DNA of 64,000 nt, from assembly GCA_022605955.1 (NCBI GenBank), contig JAKCOZ010000018.1, positions 2,736,001 to 2,800,000 on the forward strand. Direction: 5' to 3'. A program made the translations under genes and the position numbers. This DNA is from Rallus limicola (lineage: Eukaryota > Chordata > Aves > Gruiformes > Rallidae). The notes beneath the pieces are model-generated. The model was not told where the DNA came from, did not search any database, and worked only from the letters and a program-made list of their open reading frames with translations. This document shows, piece by piece, positions 28,263 through 64,000 of the stretch (position 1 is its first letter; every line of letters begins with the position of its first letter).

Positions 28263-28816
28263 TTAAACTTCTGTTCCTTCCCTGGAATACAGTGTGTTAT
28301 TTGTGCTGACACTACTGTAAAAATGGGTGTTAAACTGGTTGAGCACAGAGTTGCTGTGGCCAAGATGGCTAGAAGGCATAGAATTAGACCACTCTCCCAC
28401 ACCGTGACTGGGGATATTAGAGAGTGGTGAGTAGGAATTAAAGCCTACCATATTCTGTCCCATTTTGTCAATGGGTTCAGGGTTGAGTCCCAAAGGCACT
28501 GAGCGGCTCCCAGAGCTGGAGCCGTTAACATAAGCAGTCATACTGGAGAGGAAGTTACTGAGACACGGGCTGCTGGAAGATGGAGGTGGAGATCCTTTCT
28601 CAGGTGAATTGTCTGTCACAGGTGATGAGTTTTCCAAGATATCCTGATGTTCTACAGCTTTAGGGCTGCCAGTCAGTGAACTATCCTCTGATTTCTCAGA
28701 TGCAAGAGTGGTGGCACTAGCCCCAATGTCAGACTTCCTTTTCCTCTTCCTGCGAAAGTTTCCGTTGTCAAACATCTTTTCACAGTTTGGGTCCAGAGTC
28801 CAATAATTCCCTTTTC
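28263..28816 (-). CDS. FOXI1: FOXI1 coding exon 2
   Basis: Starts after a pyrimidine-rich acceptor (…TTTGACAG|GAAAAGGG). It completes the forkhead wing ([20 protein letters not shown]) and the basic tail, then gives a serine-rich activation region with [12 protein letters not shown] and a C-terminal block ending in YSREGTEV. It runs to a TAA at 28265-28263. Serine/proline content is high, as expected of the FOXI1 C-terminal half. Confidence 0.97.
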
Positions 28817-30234
28817 CTGTCAAAGGGAACAAAAGCACATTTTTTTTTTAAATATGCACACAGGCAGAATCTAAGGCTTTACAGTATTTTTCTCAGAAAA
28901 ATTGCATGAGCAACTGACATATGTATTTTTAATCACAAGAGCAGAAATCTCTTAAAGTTTCAAGTTTTGGGCTGCAACCTTTATCCCTTACCCTTCACAC
29001 AGGTAAAACATGGAGCCACTGGGAGGGCTTTTTTGTCTTGGTGAAGAAGGAGGTTTAAAATATATAGCTGGTCCTCTGAGTTTTCAGCAGTGATCAAATC
29101 CAATACTGGGTTACTTCAACAGATTCAGTGGGGTAGGACAGGTTTCCCATGACAAAACCAGATTTCAGTCTCTCTGTCGCAGCATAACTGAATGTTTTTT
29201 AAATGTTCCTAATGGTTCTTTACAGCTATTGATAGAAAACAATAAATAAAGGAACAACCTGACAGCACATTAGCCAAGGGATTGGAAAGAGTAGAGGTGT
29301 GATTCCAAGAAAAACACTATTTAAAACAAACAAAATGAAAGCAGTCTGCTCTCCTCTTCAGCATTAAAGTTGACTCCCTAAAGCTACTGGGTTTCTTTGA
29401 CAAATCTGAGTTTGTCCCTTTCCATCAAATCCCAGTTGTTTAACATAAGTCAGATGCATTACACCAAACAGGTTTTGCATGGTCCTGTGCTTGCTGAGTT
29501 CTCAGGAGTAGAGGAGTAAAGAATCCCTTTCCTAGCAGAGATTTAATAGCAGTGCTGATTCAGAGCTCAGTTATGAATAGTTGCCTTCTAGTTCAGATGA
29601 ATAGAAGAGCTGAATCAAGTTTAATTGGGGGTAGGGGATAGGGGAGGGAGGAAGCTGTACCTGGATCATCTTCATCTCGGGGCACCTTCTTGAAGCAGTC
29701 GTTGAGAGATAAGTTGTGCCGTATGGAGTTCTGCCAGCCAGCTTTGCTTTTGTTGTAAAATGGGAAGTTGTCGGCCACGTACTGATAGATCTGACTGAGA
29801 GTCAGCCTCTTTTCAGGGGCTCCGTGGATAGCCATGGCAATGAGTGCAGAGTAGGAGTAAGGTGGTCTAACCAGCTTCATGAGCTCTTCTTGGGATGGGA
29901 GAGGAAGCCAGCCAAAGTCAGTGCCTCCCAAACCGTGCATGTTAGGCAAGAGCTGCCTTTGCATCCCGTAAGACTGAGGAATGAAGGGACTAGCATTGGA
30001 TCCTGGGAGATAAGGTGGGGGGGTAATGGAAGGTCCATTTAGCCAGAGGTAAGGATTGGGAGTGGTGTTGTAATCCGTCGTCTCAAAGGTGGTCGGTCGC
30101 TGTGGACTAGGGATGTTCTGTGGATGGAAGAAGTTCTCATAGTAGATACTCATTTCTGGAGGTTCTTGACCAATATTTGGAAACTGTGGGCTGCAGCGTG
30201 GTGGCGAGTGCGCTTGTGGATCAAAGGAGCTCAT
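28263..30234 (-). CDS. FOXI1: FOXI1 forkhead transcription factor (complete, two exons)
   Basis: Complete two-exon gene: exon 1 30234-29661, intron 29660-28817 (GT-AG, 844 bp), exon 2 28816-28263 ending in TAA. The splice falls inside a glycine codon and restores [15 protein letters not shown], the usual forkhead junction. The product is 375 residues, against about 378 in human. The forkhead (winged-helix) domain spans roughly residues 121-215, with the recognition-helix core [15 protein letters not shown] at 167-181 and a basic NLS-like stretch RRKRKRKSD at its end. The N-terminus ([20 protein letters not shown]) and the C-terminal REGTEV also match FOXI1, which separates it from FOXI2 and FOXI3. 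The start is secure: an in-frame TAG lies two codons upstream and position -3 is A. From family knowledge it is a nuclear DNA-binding activator of ionocyte/intercalated-cell and otic genes. It sits about 8 kb downstream of DOCK2 on the same strand, as in mammals. Confidence 0.97.
28817..29660 (-). other. FOXI1: FOXI1 intron
   Basis: Single 844-bp intron with GT-AG ends; it interrupts the forkhead coding sequence within a glycine codon. I see no coding signal or mobile element inside it, only AT-rich unique sequence. Confidence 0.93.
29661..30234 (-). CDS. FOXI1: FOXI1 coding exon 1
   Basis: Encodes residues 1-191 plus one base of codon 192. It holds the proline/tyrosine-rich N-terminal region (repeated PP, YY and NPYLW motifs) and most of the forkhead domain, from [18 protein letters not shown] through the recognition helix to PRDEDDP. 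The donor is CCAG|GTACAG at 29661/29660. Reading on past the donor gives a short intronic tail that does not resemble the family, which confirms the splice. Confidence 0.97.
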
Positions 30235-30240
30235 GCTCTA

Positions 30241-30435
30241 ACACAGGCAGCTGATAAGTTGACACACCTGTGCTAGTGCTCCTTTCCCAAGACAGGTGCA
30301 TCACCTGTGCCCTTCCCTGTACTTATGCACCTGTAAATGTTTCAGCTTGTGCTGCAGGCTCCACCCCACAGCTCTGATTGGCTGCAGATGAGGATGATAT
30401 CCATTTTGGAATGCTTGCAGTCCCAGCCAATCACA
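30241..30435 (-). promoter_or_regulatory. FOXI1: FOXI1 proximal promoter (CCAAT boxes, GC/CACCC box, E-box cluster)
   Basis: The 200 bp upstream of the FOXI1 start codon holds a minus-strand CCAAT box at 30381-30377, a plus-strand CCAAT at 30427-30431, a CACCCC (Sp1/KLF-type) motif near 30362-30367 and four CACCTG/CAGGTG E-boxes at 30265-30270, 30293-30298, 30302-30307 and 30328-30333. A TGATAA (GATA-type) motif lies at 30252-30257. There is no convincing TATA box and the region is not a CpG island. The transcription start cannot be fixed from sequence. Confidence 0.6.
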
Positions 30436-30439
30436 GATT

Positions 30440-33400
30440 TCACATCAACCAAACCTGGAAGTTACAAGTGTTGATCTTCTTGATGAATGAAGGAATTTTC
30501 CACTAATGTGATGCACATAAAGAAAGCTTAAGTTGCCTTGAAGTTGAAACTCTTCAAGAGAGATCTTTCCACCTTTCACAATGAAGCTTTAGCATTTAGT
30601 ATTTCTTTTTAAAGAATGCCAAAGCCATTGTCACTCATCAATGAAACAGTAGGCATAAATTTAAAAAAAAAAAAGAAAAAAGGAAAAAGGTCAAACCTCC
30701 TTTTCTTTCTATAATTTTAATTGCAGAGTTGCTTGTACTTCCCCCTAGGCAATCACAGAACTACAGGCAAACTCTGCAGCTGGTTACTCACGTGAGTAAT
30801 CTTACTGATATAAACAGAATTACTCCCTAAAGTAAGGATTAATCTTGTGAGAAAAAAATTCAGGCTTAATAATCAAACCTTTCTTTAGAGCTTAAACTGG
30901 TGAACTGAGATGGGAAATCATTATTTGCAACTTCCTCTTTGCTGCAGGATTGGTGCAAAGAGCTCATAAAGCTTCCTAACAGAATTTCCAAACAGGAAAG
31001 AGACCGTGTTCATCAGCACAGCTCACTTGAGCTAATTTCTAATACATTCATTTGTACCTGTAAAAGTTGATTCCTTCAAATTAAGTAGCAAGGAAAAAAC
31101 TCTCTTTTATGACTTACATGGCACATAGCACCCTGCACTTCTGAAAGATGAACAAGCAGAACTGCGATCTCACCAACTGCCATCTCAACAAGGACAGTTC
31201 TTACAACGGTGACACTGCATAAAGTATTGCACTGTAGTTAAAAGCATAGTTGCAGTTCCTTTCAGGACTGATATCTGCATACTTTTTTATGCTTAAGGCT
31301 CACAGAAATATTTGGAATTTGACTCAGCTTCAATAATCCACACAATTAAAGAACATCTTGGTACAAACAGATCTTTAAGATGTTTCTAGTTCTGTAATTT
31401 CTGCAGAAACATGAGTTTTGATCTGTAGATGTGAATTCCTGGCTGTGCTAAAGACTTTTCTTGCTTTCATCACTTTCATCAGTTCATTTAACCTTCCCCC
31501 CGTCCCTGAGCATTAGTGATTTACCAATGTCATGTTTATATATATTGTTGTTGCTTTGAAAGGTGTGACAAAAAATTCATTGGAAATAAAACTCAAATTT
31601 GCCAGCTCGGAAATGCATTTCTATAGCTGTTTTTTTAAAAAAAACAACAAACAAGCAAGCTTTCACTGCACATAAAATCATTTGACAGCTATGGACAGAC
31701 AAGTTGCTATTTTAATTTGAATGGCTGAGAGTTCAGAGTTTGTAAATGCTAAACAGCCTTTGCAGAGATACACATTAAACAGGCTGGCTTATTTTCTAAC
31801 TGACAACTGTTGTGCAAAAGATGACTGAGAACAAACAAACCACAAACCAAATCATGATTCATTTTTCAGGAAATAGTAACTTGAGTACCTCCTCCTTCAT
31901 GAAATAATGTTTTTCTCTGAAAGAATCCAAGATTCAAACATGAAAATCTGTTGGAGCAACATTGCCTACATCTTCCTAACTTACAAACATATATTTTTCA
32001 AAGTGTATCTGTAATTCTGCAAATATTAATTTTACAAATATTGCTAATAAAATCCTCTATTATTTACAGAAGGGTCAATGGAACAACATGTTTAAGAAAT
32101 GTTTAAATGAGTAATAAAACAGGAATCACTTTTACAATGCACTAAGACCCAAAATATATGTAAGAAGAAAACAGAATAAATCTTTGATCGTCTCAACAAT
32201 TTATAGATTTGAAAAACACACACTGAAAACAAGAAAAACTTGTAAATTCGTTATCACTCTGGGTTCATTTGTACACAAGAAGGTGCTGAGTGAATACATG
32301 CTTCAAAAATATGCAAGGCTTTACAAAGGAAAAATAAAATTATTTCTGCAACCAGACCCCTATGAAGCTTGAGAAGTTCCTCTGAATTCACTGTTCCGGA
32401 GGTCTGGAGAGGGTCAGCCCCTAGCTGGGCTCTGCAGCTACCCAGGGATGTGCATTACTACCAGACCTACCTTGATGTGACACCTGAGCAAAGTATCACA
32501 CAGAACTAAGTAATGGAGGGACTGAGATGAAGAATAGCAGGTACTGTTTCAAGGGCAGTACAAAGATAACTGCAGGCTTCTCCCCACAGAGCTCTGAATG
32601 AGAGTGCAAAGGTCCATTCCCTCCCTGGCTGGCACAGCTTCTGGCATGGGCATGATCTGATCAGCAACTGATTGTGCCTGATTTACTCAGATCGGAGTAT
32701 AAACAATGCCAGTAAAAAAATGGTACTTTGTCAGTAGGAGAGGCACACCTCACTGCCTGAGTATCACTGTGACAGGCGCTCGCTCACAGCGCTTCCAGTG
32801 CTGATGCTCATATGCAGGTAAAAGGCAGCAAGGAGAGAATAAACTTTGCTCAAGATGTGATTGCTGAACAGAGCTGGTCAGAACTGGAATTAATTGGGTC
32901 TAGCCAGGAATACTGCCCTGGGGTCCTCACCACCGACTCCTGTTCTTGACAGGGCTGGAGAGAGAAGGCAGCAATCCCTGAAGTTGAGAAAGGAGAAGGA
33001 AAAATAGTCAGGCTTCCCATATGAAGAGGCTGGGAAAAGGTGGTATGCTGAGCAGTAACAGACATGTTATGGTCTGAAAAACTCTAGAAATAAGAGATTG
33101 ATGCCTGGAATCTTAGTTTAGTGAGCATTATTTCCAAAAGGCATAATACACTGGGTTTGGTGAGGTCTTTGTTGACAGGATGCATCATGCTTTTAACTTT
33201 TCTTTTTACTGCAGTGCAGTACTGTAAAGCACTGAGCACATGTCTCTATCAGCTGGAAGCCTGATCAACCAGACATTGTTGTCAAACCAAACGCTGTTAT
33301 CAACTCTTGCGTTATATGAAGAATGAATCCTCTTGATTTCTGAGGTGAAGCTCCAAAATCTGCAAGGCTGAGGGCTGAGCCCCAGCAGAACTGTTTCTCT

Positions 33401-36400
33401 CCAGAAGCATATTAGGACAGCTTCTATGTATCCTTCTAATCCAGCCAACAGTAATATTTCTTCTCACTGATTGCACTTTTACAAGGGAAACCAAAATTGT
33501 CTGAAATCTTGGGTTATGAAAAGTTCAAACTAATTTCATTAAAATGGGGATTTCTCCACATTTTCACTTATACTCTGAAGTAACCTATACATTCAGGGTT
33601 TTTGAAATGCAGTGACTTGGGAGAAGTGCACACACACCAGCACCCAGTAGGAATCAAAAGCACAGGGGTAACAAGAATAATATTGGGAACTCTGTACATT
33701 TTTGTAATATTTTGGCTGAGACAGTCCTACCTGCTTTCTTAACTGCATCATTCAAATCACTAAAGCAAAGTAAAGCATGATACCTGCTAGTCTCACAAAC
33801 ACTTTTAGGTCATCATACTGTTTCACAGTGTCACAATTTTAGAGACCTTAGACTAAAAGCACCACACCTGCATGATGCAAAGTACACCACCGTGCAAATC
33901 CACTCTAATGACTCCGGTTCCAAATTTTGTAGAAGTAACTTCATCCTGGCAAACCTTCAAACATACTGCATATAATAAGTCCCTCAAACAGCCAACATAA
34001 ACAATGTGCATCATGTACTGTAGCTAATTAGTCAGAAATGAAATTGATCTAGATCATGATACATATTGCCAGATAATCCCATGGTGCAGAGATCTATCTT
34101 TAATGAGTATGAAGCTTTAGGCTGTACTGTTAACAGAGTTTATAACCCCAGCCCCAGTCTATTATCACTGTTTAACACCTTGCTGATGAAATGTTCATGT
34201 AAGATATTTATGCAGTCACAAAGAGGGGAAGTTTTTTTTAAAATACTCAGTATACCAAGTTTTCATGTCTTATTCCAGCAATCACTGGCCCAGCAGATGC
34301 ACAAAAGAAATGACACCATCAGAAGAATCAAGATGTAGCAGGCAAAATGATATTAGCTCAAGGTCATTATAAAAATCACAGAAAATGTAAAATACAGTAC
34401 TGCAGAGCAAGAGAACTATGCTTTTTTTTTTTTCTAGAAATGCAGATTGAACATTAAGTTAATGGAAAAGGCAATATCGTTTGGGTCTGTGCCACACATG
34501 CTGCAATGCTCAAATGTCATTAGACTTTTTAAGCCTTCAAGAACAAAACCCCTGTGTGTGGATTTTTGAAGCAACTTTATAACTGGGGTTTTAGAAGAGT
34601 GCAAAACCTTATAACAACCACACATGGAGAGATTCCACAACAAATTTCTTTCATATTAGAATCAAAGGTGTCTCTCAATTATGGGAAATTAGAACAAATA
34701 GAGATACTTCTATAAATGATACTATAAAAAGAACCTCACTTCAGCTATCACTGAAATGTTCATTTCTTTCAGATTATCTACCTGTTCTTCTGTCTGCCGA
34801 TAATTATTTGTTTATACTATAAATAAATGGTGCTAAAATCAAATGAAGTGGTGTATGAACATCAGCTGTGTTTACCAGGGAATTTAATCTGTACACCTTT
34901 CCAGAATCCTTTGAATTCTTATGCCAATGAGATGCACAATAGGATTTATTCAAAGAAAAATTAGTAACATGCTAATAATTTTCTTTCAGTCAGATTTCAG
35001 CTTGTATGGATGAATCAGCTGCTTCCACTCCTTAATTTAGGGAAAGATCTCTTTGAAAAGACATTTTAAAACCAAGGATTTTTCAGAAAACACAACTTCC
35101 TTTTAAAAAGTTTTCTTCACAATGCTCAAAACCCTTTGGTACTCACACAATACAAACATTTGAATAATTGTGAAAAATAAGTGCATTTGTACAAGTGCAG
35201 TGAACTACTCTATGGACACACCCAGTCCTAGAGAAACATAAAGTTGTTTTAATGTAACCAGGGTTTAACTGCAGTAAACTATGATCATCTAACTTGTGAA
35301 TAAGATGATTTACAGTGTTAATAATCCTTGCACTTCCAGTTGCTCTGTTTTAGTTTTCCTGATAACTGGGTAGAATTATCGTATGGGCAAATATTGCAAC
35401 TACTTATCTCCCCCTGGTGACAAGTCTTGAAAATTTATCAAACTACCCTGCATCTGCCCCAGAGGTAACGTAGCAACAAGTTTTTATACTGGTGTCATAC
35501 TGTCACCTTAGCAATGCTACATAGATCTAGAGCTGCAATTCTGGGATCTACAAAAACCATCAGTCATATATGCAAAATTTTAAAAAGGCTGTCATATTGG
35601 AATCTTGCCTTTGCTTTGAAATTCTGCTAAGACTTAGATCTTTCTTTTAGGTTTGCTTGCTTTGCTCTTTTTGTTTTATGGTGCTGATCTCCTATAGTAC
35701 CATTTTCTTGTTTGGTGAAAGAAGGATAAATGCAGCTGATAAGAATGATTATACAAATTCAGGCATTGTGCAGCAGTACATTTGAGTCTGTCAAAGGAAC
35801 TGAAATCATCTAATAAAGACTTCACATTCCTCAGTATTTGTAGAACCTGGGTATCCAACCATAGATATTTTATTGTATAATAAAATATTCCTGGCTAAAA
35901 GAAACTCTATCCAGGGCTGTTTTCTTATGTATAAAAACATATGAGCAAACATTCTGGGGAAAATCTTCCCTCAAAATATCTGTCAAATAAGTCTCCTTTT
36001 TGGTTGCTGGCCTGCCAATATAGGTCATAGGTACCTTATATTATTGTTTTCTGATTTCCATCACCTTTCCTGTGCCTTTTGAATCATTCACCACTTAAAC
36101 CCATTGTAATACCACCACCAGCCATCTACAATCACCTGAACTATTCCAGTTAATGGAAAGGTCTATGAAGCATAAACTGTGAATGAGAGATCATTCATGA
36201 CTCTCATTAACCTGCTAGTAACTGCAGGTTTAACACCCACATGCAAAACAAGGCATAGGGAGCTGCAGCACACACTAATACTGATGCAAAAATCCTTAAG
36301 AGAGATATTCTGTTAAAGCACAGACGCTTGCAGTGGCTGTCACAGCAGAGTGGAACTCTCTGCTCTCCTGGAAGACAATAAAAACTACACCGACAAGGGA

Positions 36401-38600
36401 TAATTCCATCCAAAAAACAATCAGATCAAACTGTCCTCACTTTAAAACCATCATTAACTTTATCTAACGTTTTAAAGTTTATGAAATCTATGGCCTACCT
36501 GAGGTTTGTTTGCAGAGCAATTATTCGTTTACAGTGTTAATCTTTAGCACACGCTGCAGCAGGAGAGCAAATCAGAACAGAAAACTACAGACTGAGTCAA
36601 TAAAGAACAACTAGTCTCCTCACCCCATAGCAGTAAATATTGTCCATGTTGAAGTCCTTACAACTGAGGGCAGCCCCTGGCACGTTGCTCAATGTTCCCT
36701 CTCAAAAGGGCATTGAATGCCTACAAGCAAGTAGGAACTTAGTTGTGAGGGAAGAAATATAAGTAAATACTACAATACTAGTGACTACTCCTAGGCATCC
36801 AGGATAGGAGATGGCTGCAAACTTTTTTCATGAGGGCTTCCATTTTCCTCAGGGGAAAGAAAAAGATGTGACAGGATGGACTTATTCGCCTCCAAAATTC
36901 GCCAAAAATTAATGCAGTAAAAGGTCCTTAAACTGTGTATTTTTCCTTGCTCCTCAGAAATGGCTTTAAAAATAGTGGTGAGAAATGAGACAGTTTGGCT
37001 TTAAATTGGCTGAATTTTCTCTACTTCTACAGAAGAATGCTGTGCTGTGCTAAGTTATTCCTTTTATTTTTTTATGCTCTGAAGAACTGATCTGTGCTGC
37101 TGTTTTAAACAGAATTCCCTAGATGATTCCCCCTGACATCAGCATATATGGAACCGGTCTCTGGGATGTTTCACCAGTTAAACAGCACTGCAGTGCAGTT
37201 CTAACAAAAAAAGTTTCTTTCAGTCCTTCAATGAGAGTTAAGATAAAGTCCTTCAAAATAGAAGAGCAAGCAGAGGGAATTACGTGATCAGATGGCTTTA
37301 GACACAACTCCTGGACTTCAGCTGACAAACAGAAAACAGCTTTAAGAACAAACCCACCCCCTTCTGTCCCACCTTGCAATCTTAAAAACATGCTTAACAG
37401 CTTTTCTTGTTTAAAAGGGCCCTCATGCCATGATCAGGGTGGAACAGACCTACTTGGGAGCTTGACTAGCTTTTTGTGATGTCAGTTATATCATTATTTC
37501 AAAGATGCTAAGAGACTTAATATTCAAACTGATGTAAAATCATCTAAGTCTGCTTTACTGTGTCAGTAGTTTCCCATCTTCTGAACATTTATGGCATGCA
37601 GCTAAAACACATCCAACATTGTTGTAGTACAGGTCAGCACATAAAACCATAACTACATGTGAAGCCTTTCCTACCACTATGCTAAACAAGTTATTTATTA
37701 TAGACTCACTCTACCCATAGATTAGCTTAGTGCCCTGCAATCCAGAGTGCCAGCCTGTTACTGTCCACGCTATTTGAAATGCCTGGGAGAAGTGAAATCA
37801 GCTCTGCTACAGACAGCATATGAAGACACTGTTGTGTCCAGCAATGCTTTTCTGACCTTGTGTGGTGAGAGGTGGTAGAGCTATGCAGATCACAGATGAA
37901 GCTATCCCTGCTTCAGTAATTCCCTGGGACAGCAGCCAAAACTCAACGCTATCCTGGAAGAGATTTCTGCCCTCTGTGCTTCACCTCAGAGAATGTCAAA
38001 TACAGAGGTTCTGTGTCACCTGAGCAGATCTCCCTCTGTATACATAAGATAAATGCCTGCTTCACCTGTGGCAGAAATTACAATAATCAGTGCTGATTGG
38101 AACTTTTAATCAGGTGTTGTCAGATTGGTATGCTAGCACTTTTTTATACCAGAGCAGCACTCGTCCTTCATGCTGTGCTGTTTATTTGCACTAAATGTCA
38201 GTATCCACAGTTTCTGGAAACTTGAACATGACTGGAGCTTCTTGTCCATACATTCTTACAATTCTAGTTCCATCTGTGCCCTGTTTATGGCTAGTATTTT
38301 TTCTTCATTAACTTTTCTTTTCTCCTCAGAGCTGATCAACATGATTTAAGGCTTGAAACAGATCCTGGCTGGCAAGAAGAGGAAAATATGTGATGTGGGA
38401 CAAGTAGCGCAAATCTAAAGATCATCAAAAATTATACTAAAACCTGAGTAAAACATAAGCATGAATCTGGAACCAAGAGCTAAACACACTCAACACAAAA
38501 CTTCCCTTAGACTTGTACTTCTGTCTTGCTGGTATTTCGTTTCTGGGCTCTTCCCTTCCATTCTTTGTAGTTCTCTATTTTAAATCACAGCACTGCAATT
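30440..38600. other. DOCK2-FOXI1 intergenic spacer, no gene recognised
   Basis: About 8 kb between the DOCK2 poly(A) signal and the FOXI1 promoter. It is AT-rich, with a purine-rich A/G run near 30.66-30.69 kb. No coding exon or recognisable repeat element was found. It is the natural place for FOXI1 upstream regulatory elements, but this is inference. Confidence 0.65.
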
Positions 38601-38926
38601 ATAACAACAGCTTGAGATACAACTCTTTTATTCTACTCTAACATGAAAAGATAGCTGCAAGATACAACAAGCAAAATATAACCTTTAACAGATATCTTCA
38701 CAAAAAATAAACAGCTGCTAAATCATCCTTTTCTTATTTGTTCCCAGTAGAACCAAACATTTTCTTTTAAAATACTTTTTATCTTGTGATACTATTTCTT
38801 TGAAGTATCTGCAAATAATATTGAAGGACAGTATGGGAGACTTCCTTCTTCTACCCTCAGGTTAGTAAGACAGGCAAAAATGCACCCCTCAACCTTTCAC
38901 TTTCTCCCACTCTCAGATAACCTGCT
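38600..38926 (-). other. DOCK2: DOCK2 probable 3' UTR and poly(A) signal
   Basis: AT-rich sequence after the stop codon, with a canonical AATAAA on the minus strand at 38632-38627, about 295 bp past the stop. Transcript end is inferred to be shortly below 38.62 kb. Confidence 0.5.

Positions 38927-64000
<25,074 letters not shown>

Noticed and set aside
29716..30042. Plus-strand frame of 108 codons opposite FOXI1 exon 1
   Set aside because: Antisense shadow of the conserved forkhead coding exon.

Overview
This is a vertebrate nuclear genome window, almost certainly from a bird. Three CR1 LINE fragments with the avian-type 3' end (…TTCCAACCT…ATTCTATGA) lie at 49.7-50.1, 55.5-55.8 and 57.55-57.75 kb. 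Genes are split by introns with GT-AG borders, most of the DNA is AT-rich and non-coding, and the two recognisable genes keep the tetrapod order DOCK2-FOXI1. I cannot fix the species or order.

Layout. Both genes are on the minus strand. (1) 62.85 to about 38.6 kb holds the last 16 coding exons of DOCK2, the haematopoietic Rac activator. They join in frame into a 613-residue C-terminal third covering most of the DHR-2 (DOCKER) exchange domain and the polybasic tail; the 5' exons lie beyond the right edge. (2) 30.23-28.26 kb holds the complete two-exon gene for the forkhead factor FOXI1 (375 residues), about 8 kb downstream of DOCK2 in the same orientation. Its promoter has no TATA box but has two CCAAT boxes and a tight cluster of four CACCTG-type E-boxes. 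(3) 1-27.7 kb contains no gene I can recognise. It is an AT-rich intergenic stretch with one short, strong CpG island at about 8.27-8.49 kb, an unusual two-layer perfect hairpin at 16.93-17.02 kb, and simple repeats. In mammals LCP2 lies beyond FOXI1; no LCP2 exon is visible here.

The two genes are neighbours by conserved synteny, not by shared pathway: DOCK2 drives Rac activation in leukocytes, while FOXI1 controls ionocyte, otic and epibranchial programmes. Regulatory DNA for FOXI1 may lie in the flanking deserts or in the terminal DOCK2 introns, but the sequence alone cannot prove this.

I did not find a convincing new biological system. The best leads are the orphan CpG island, the compound hairpin, a CpG-retaining homeobox-site-rich block in the last DOCK2 intron, an in-frame alternative splice donor inside the DOCK2 DHR-2 region, and the E-box cluster at the FOXI1 promoter.
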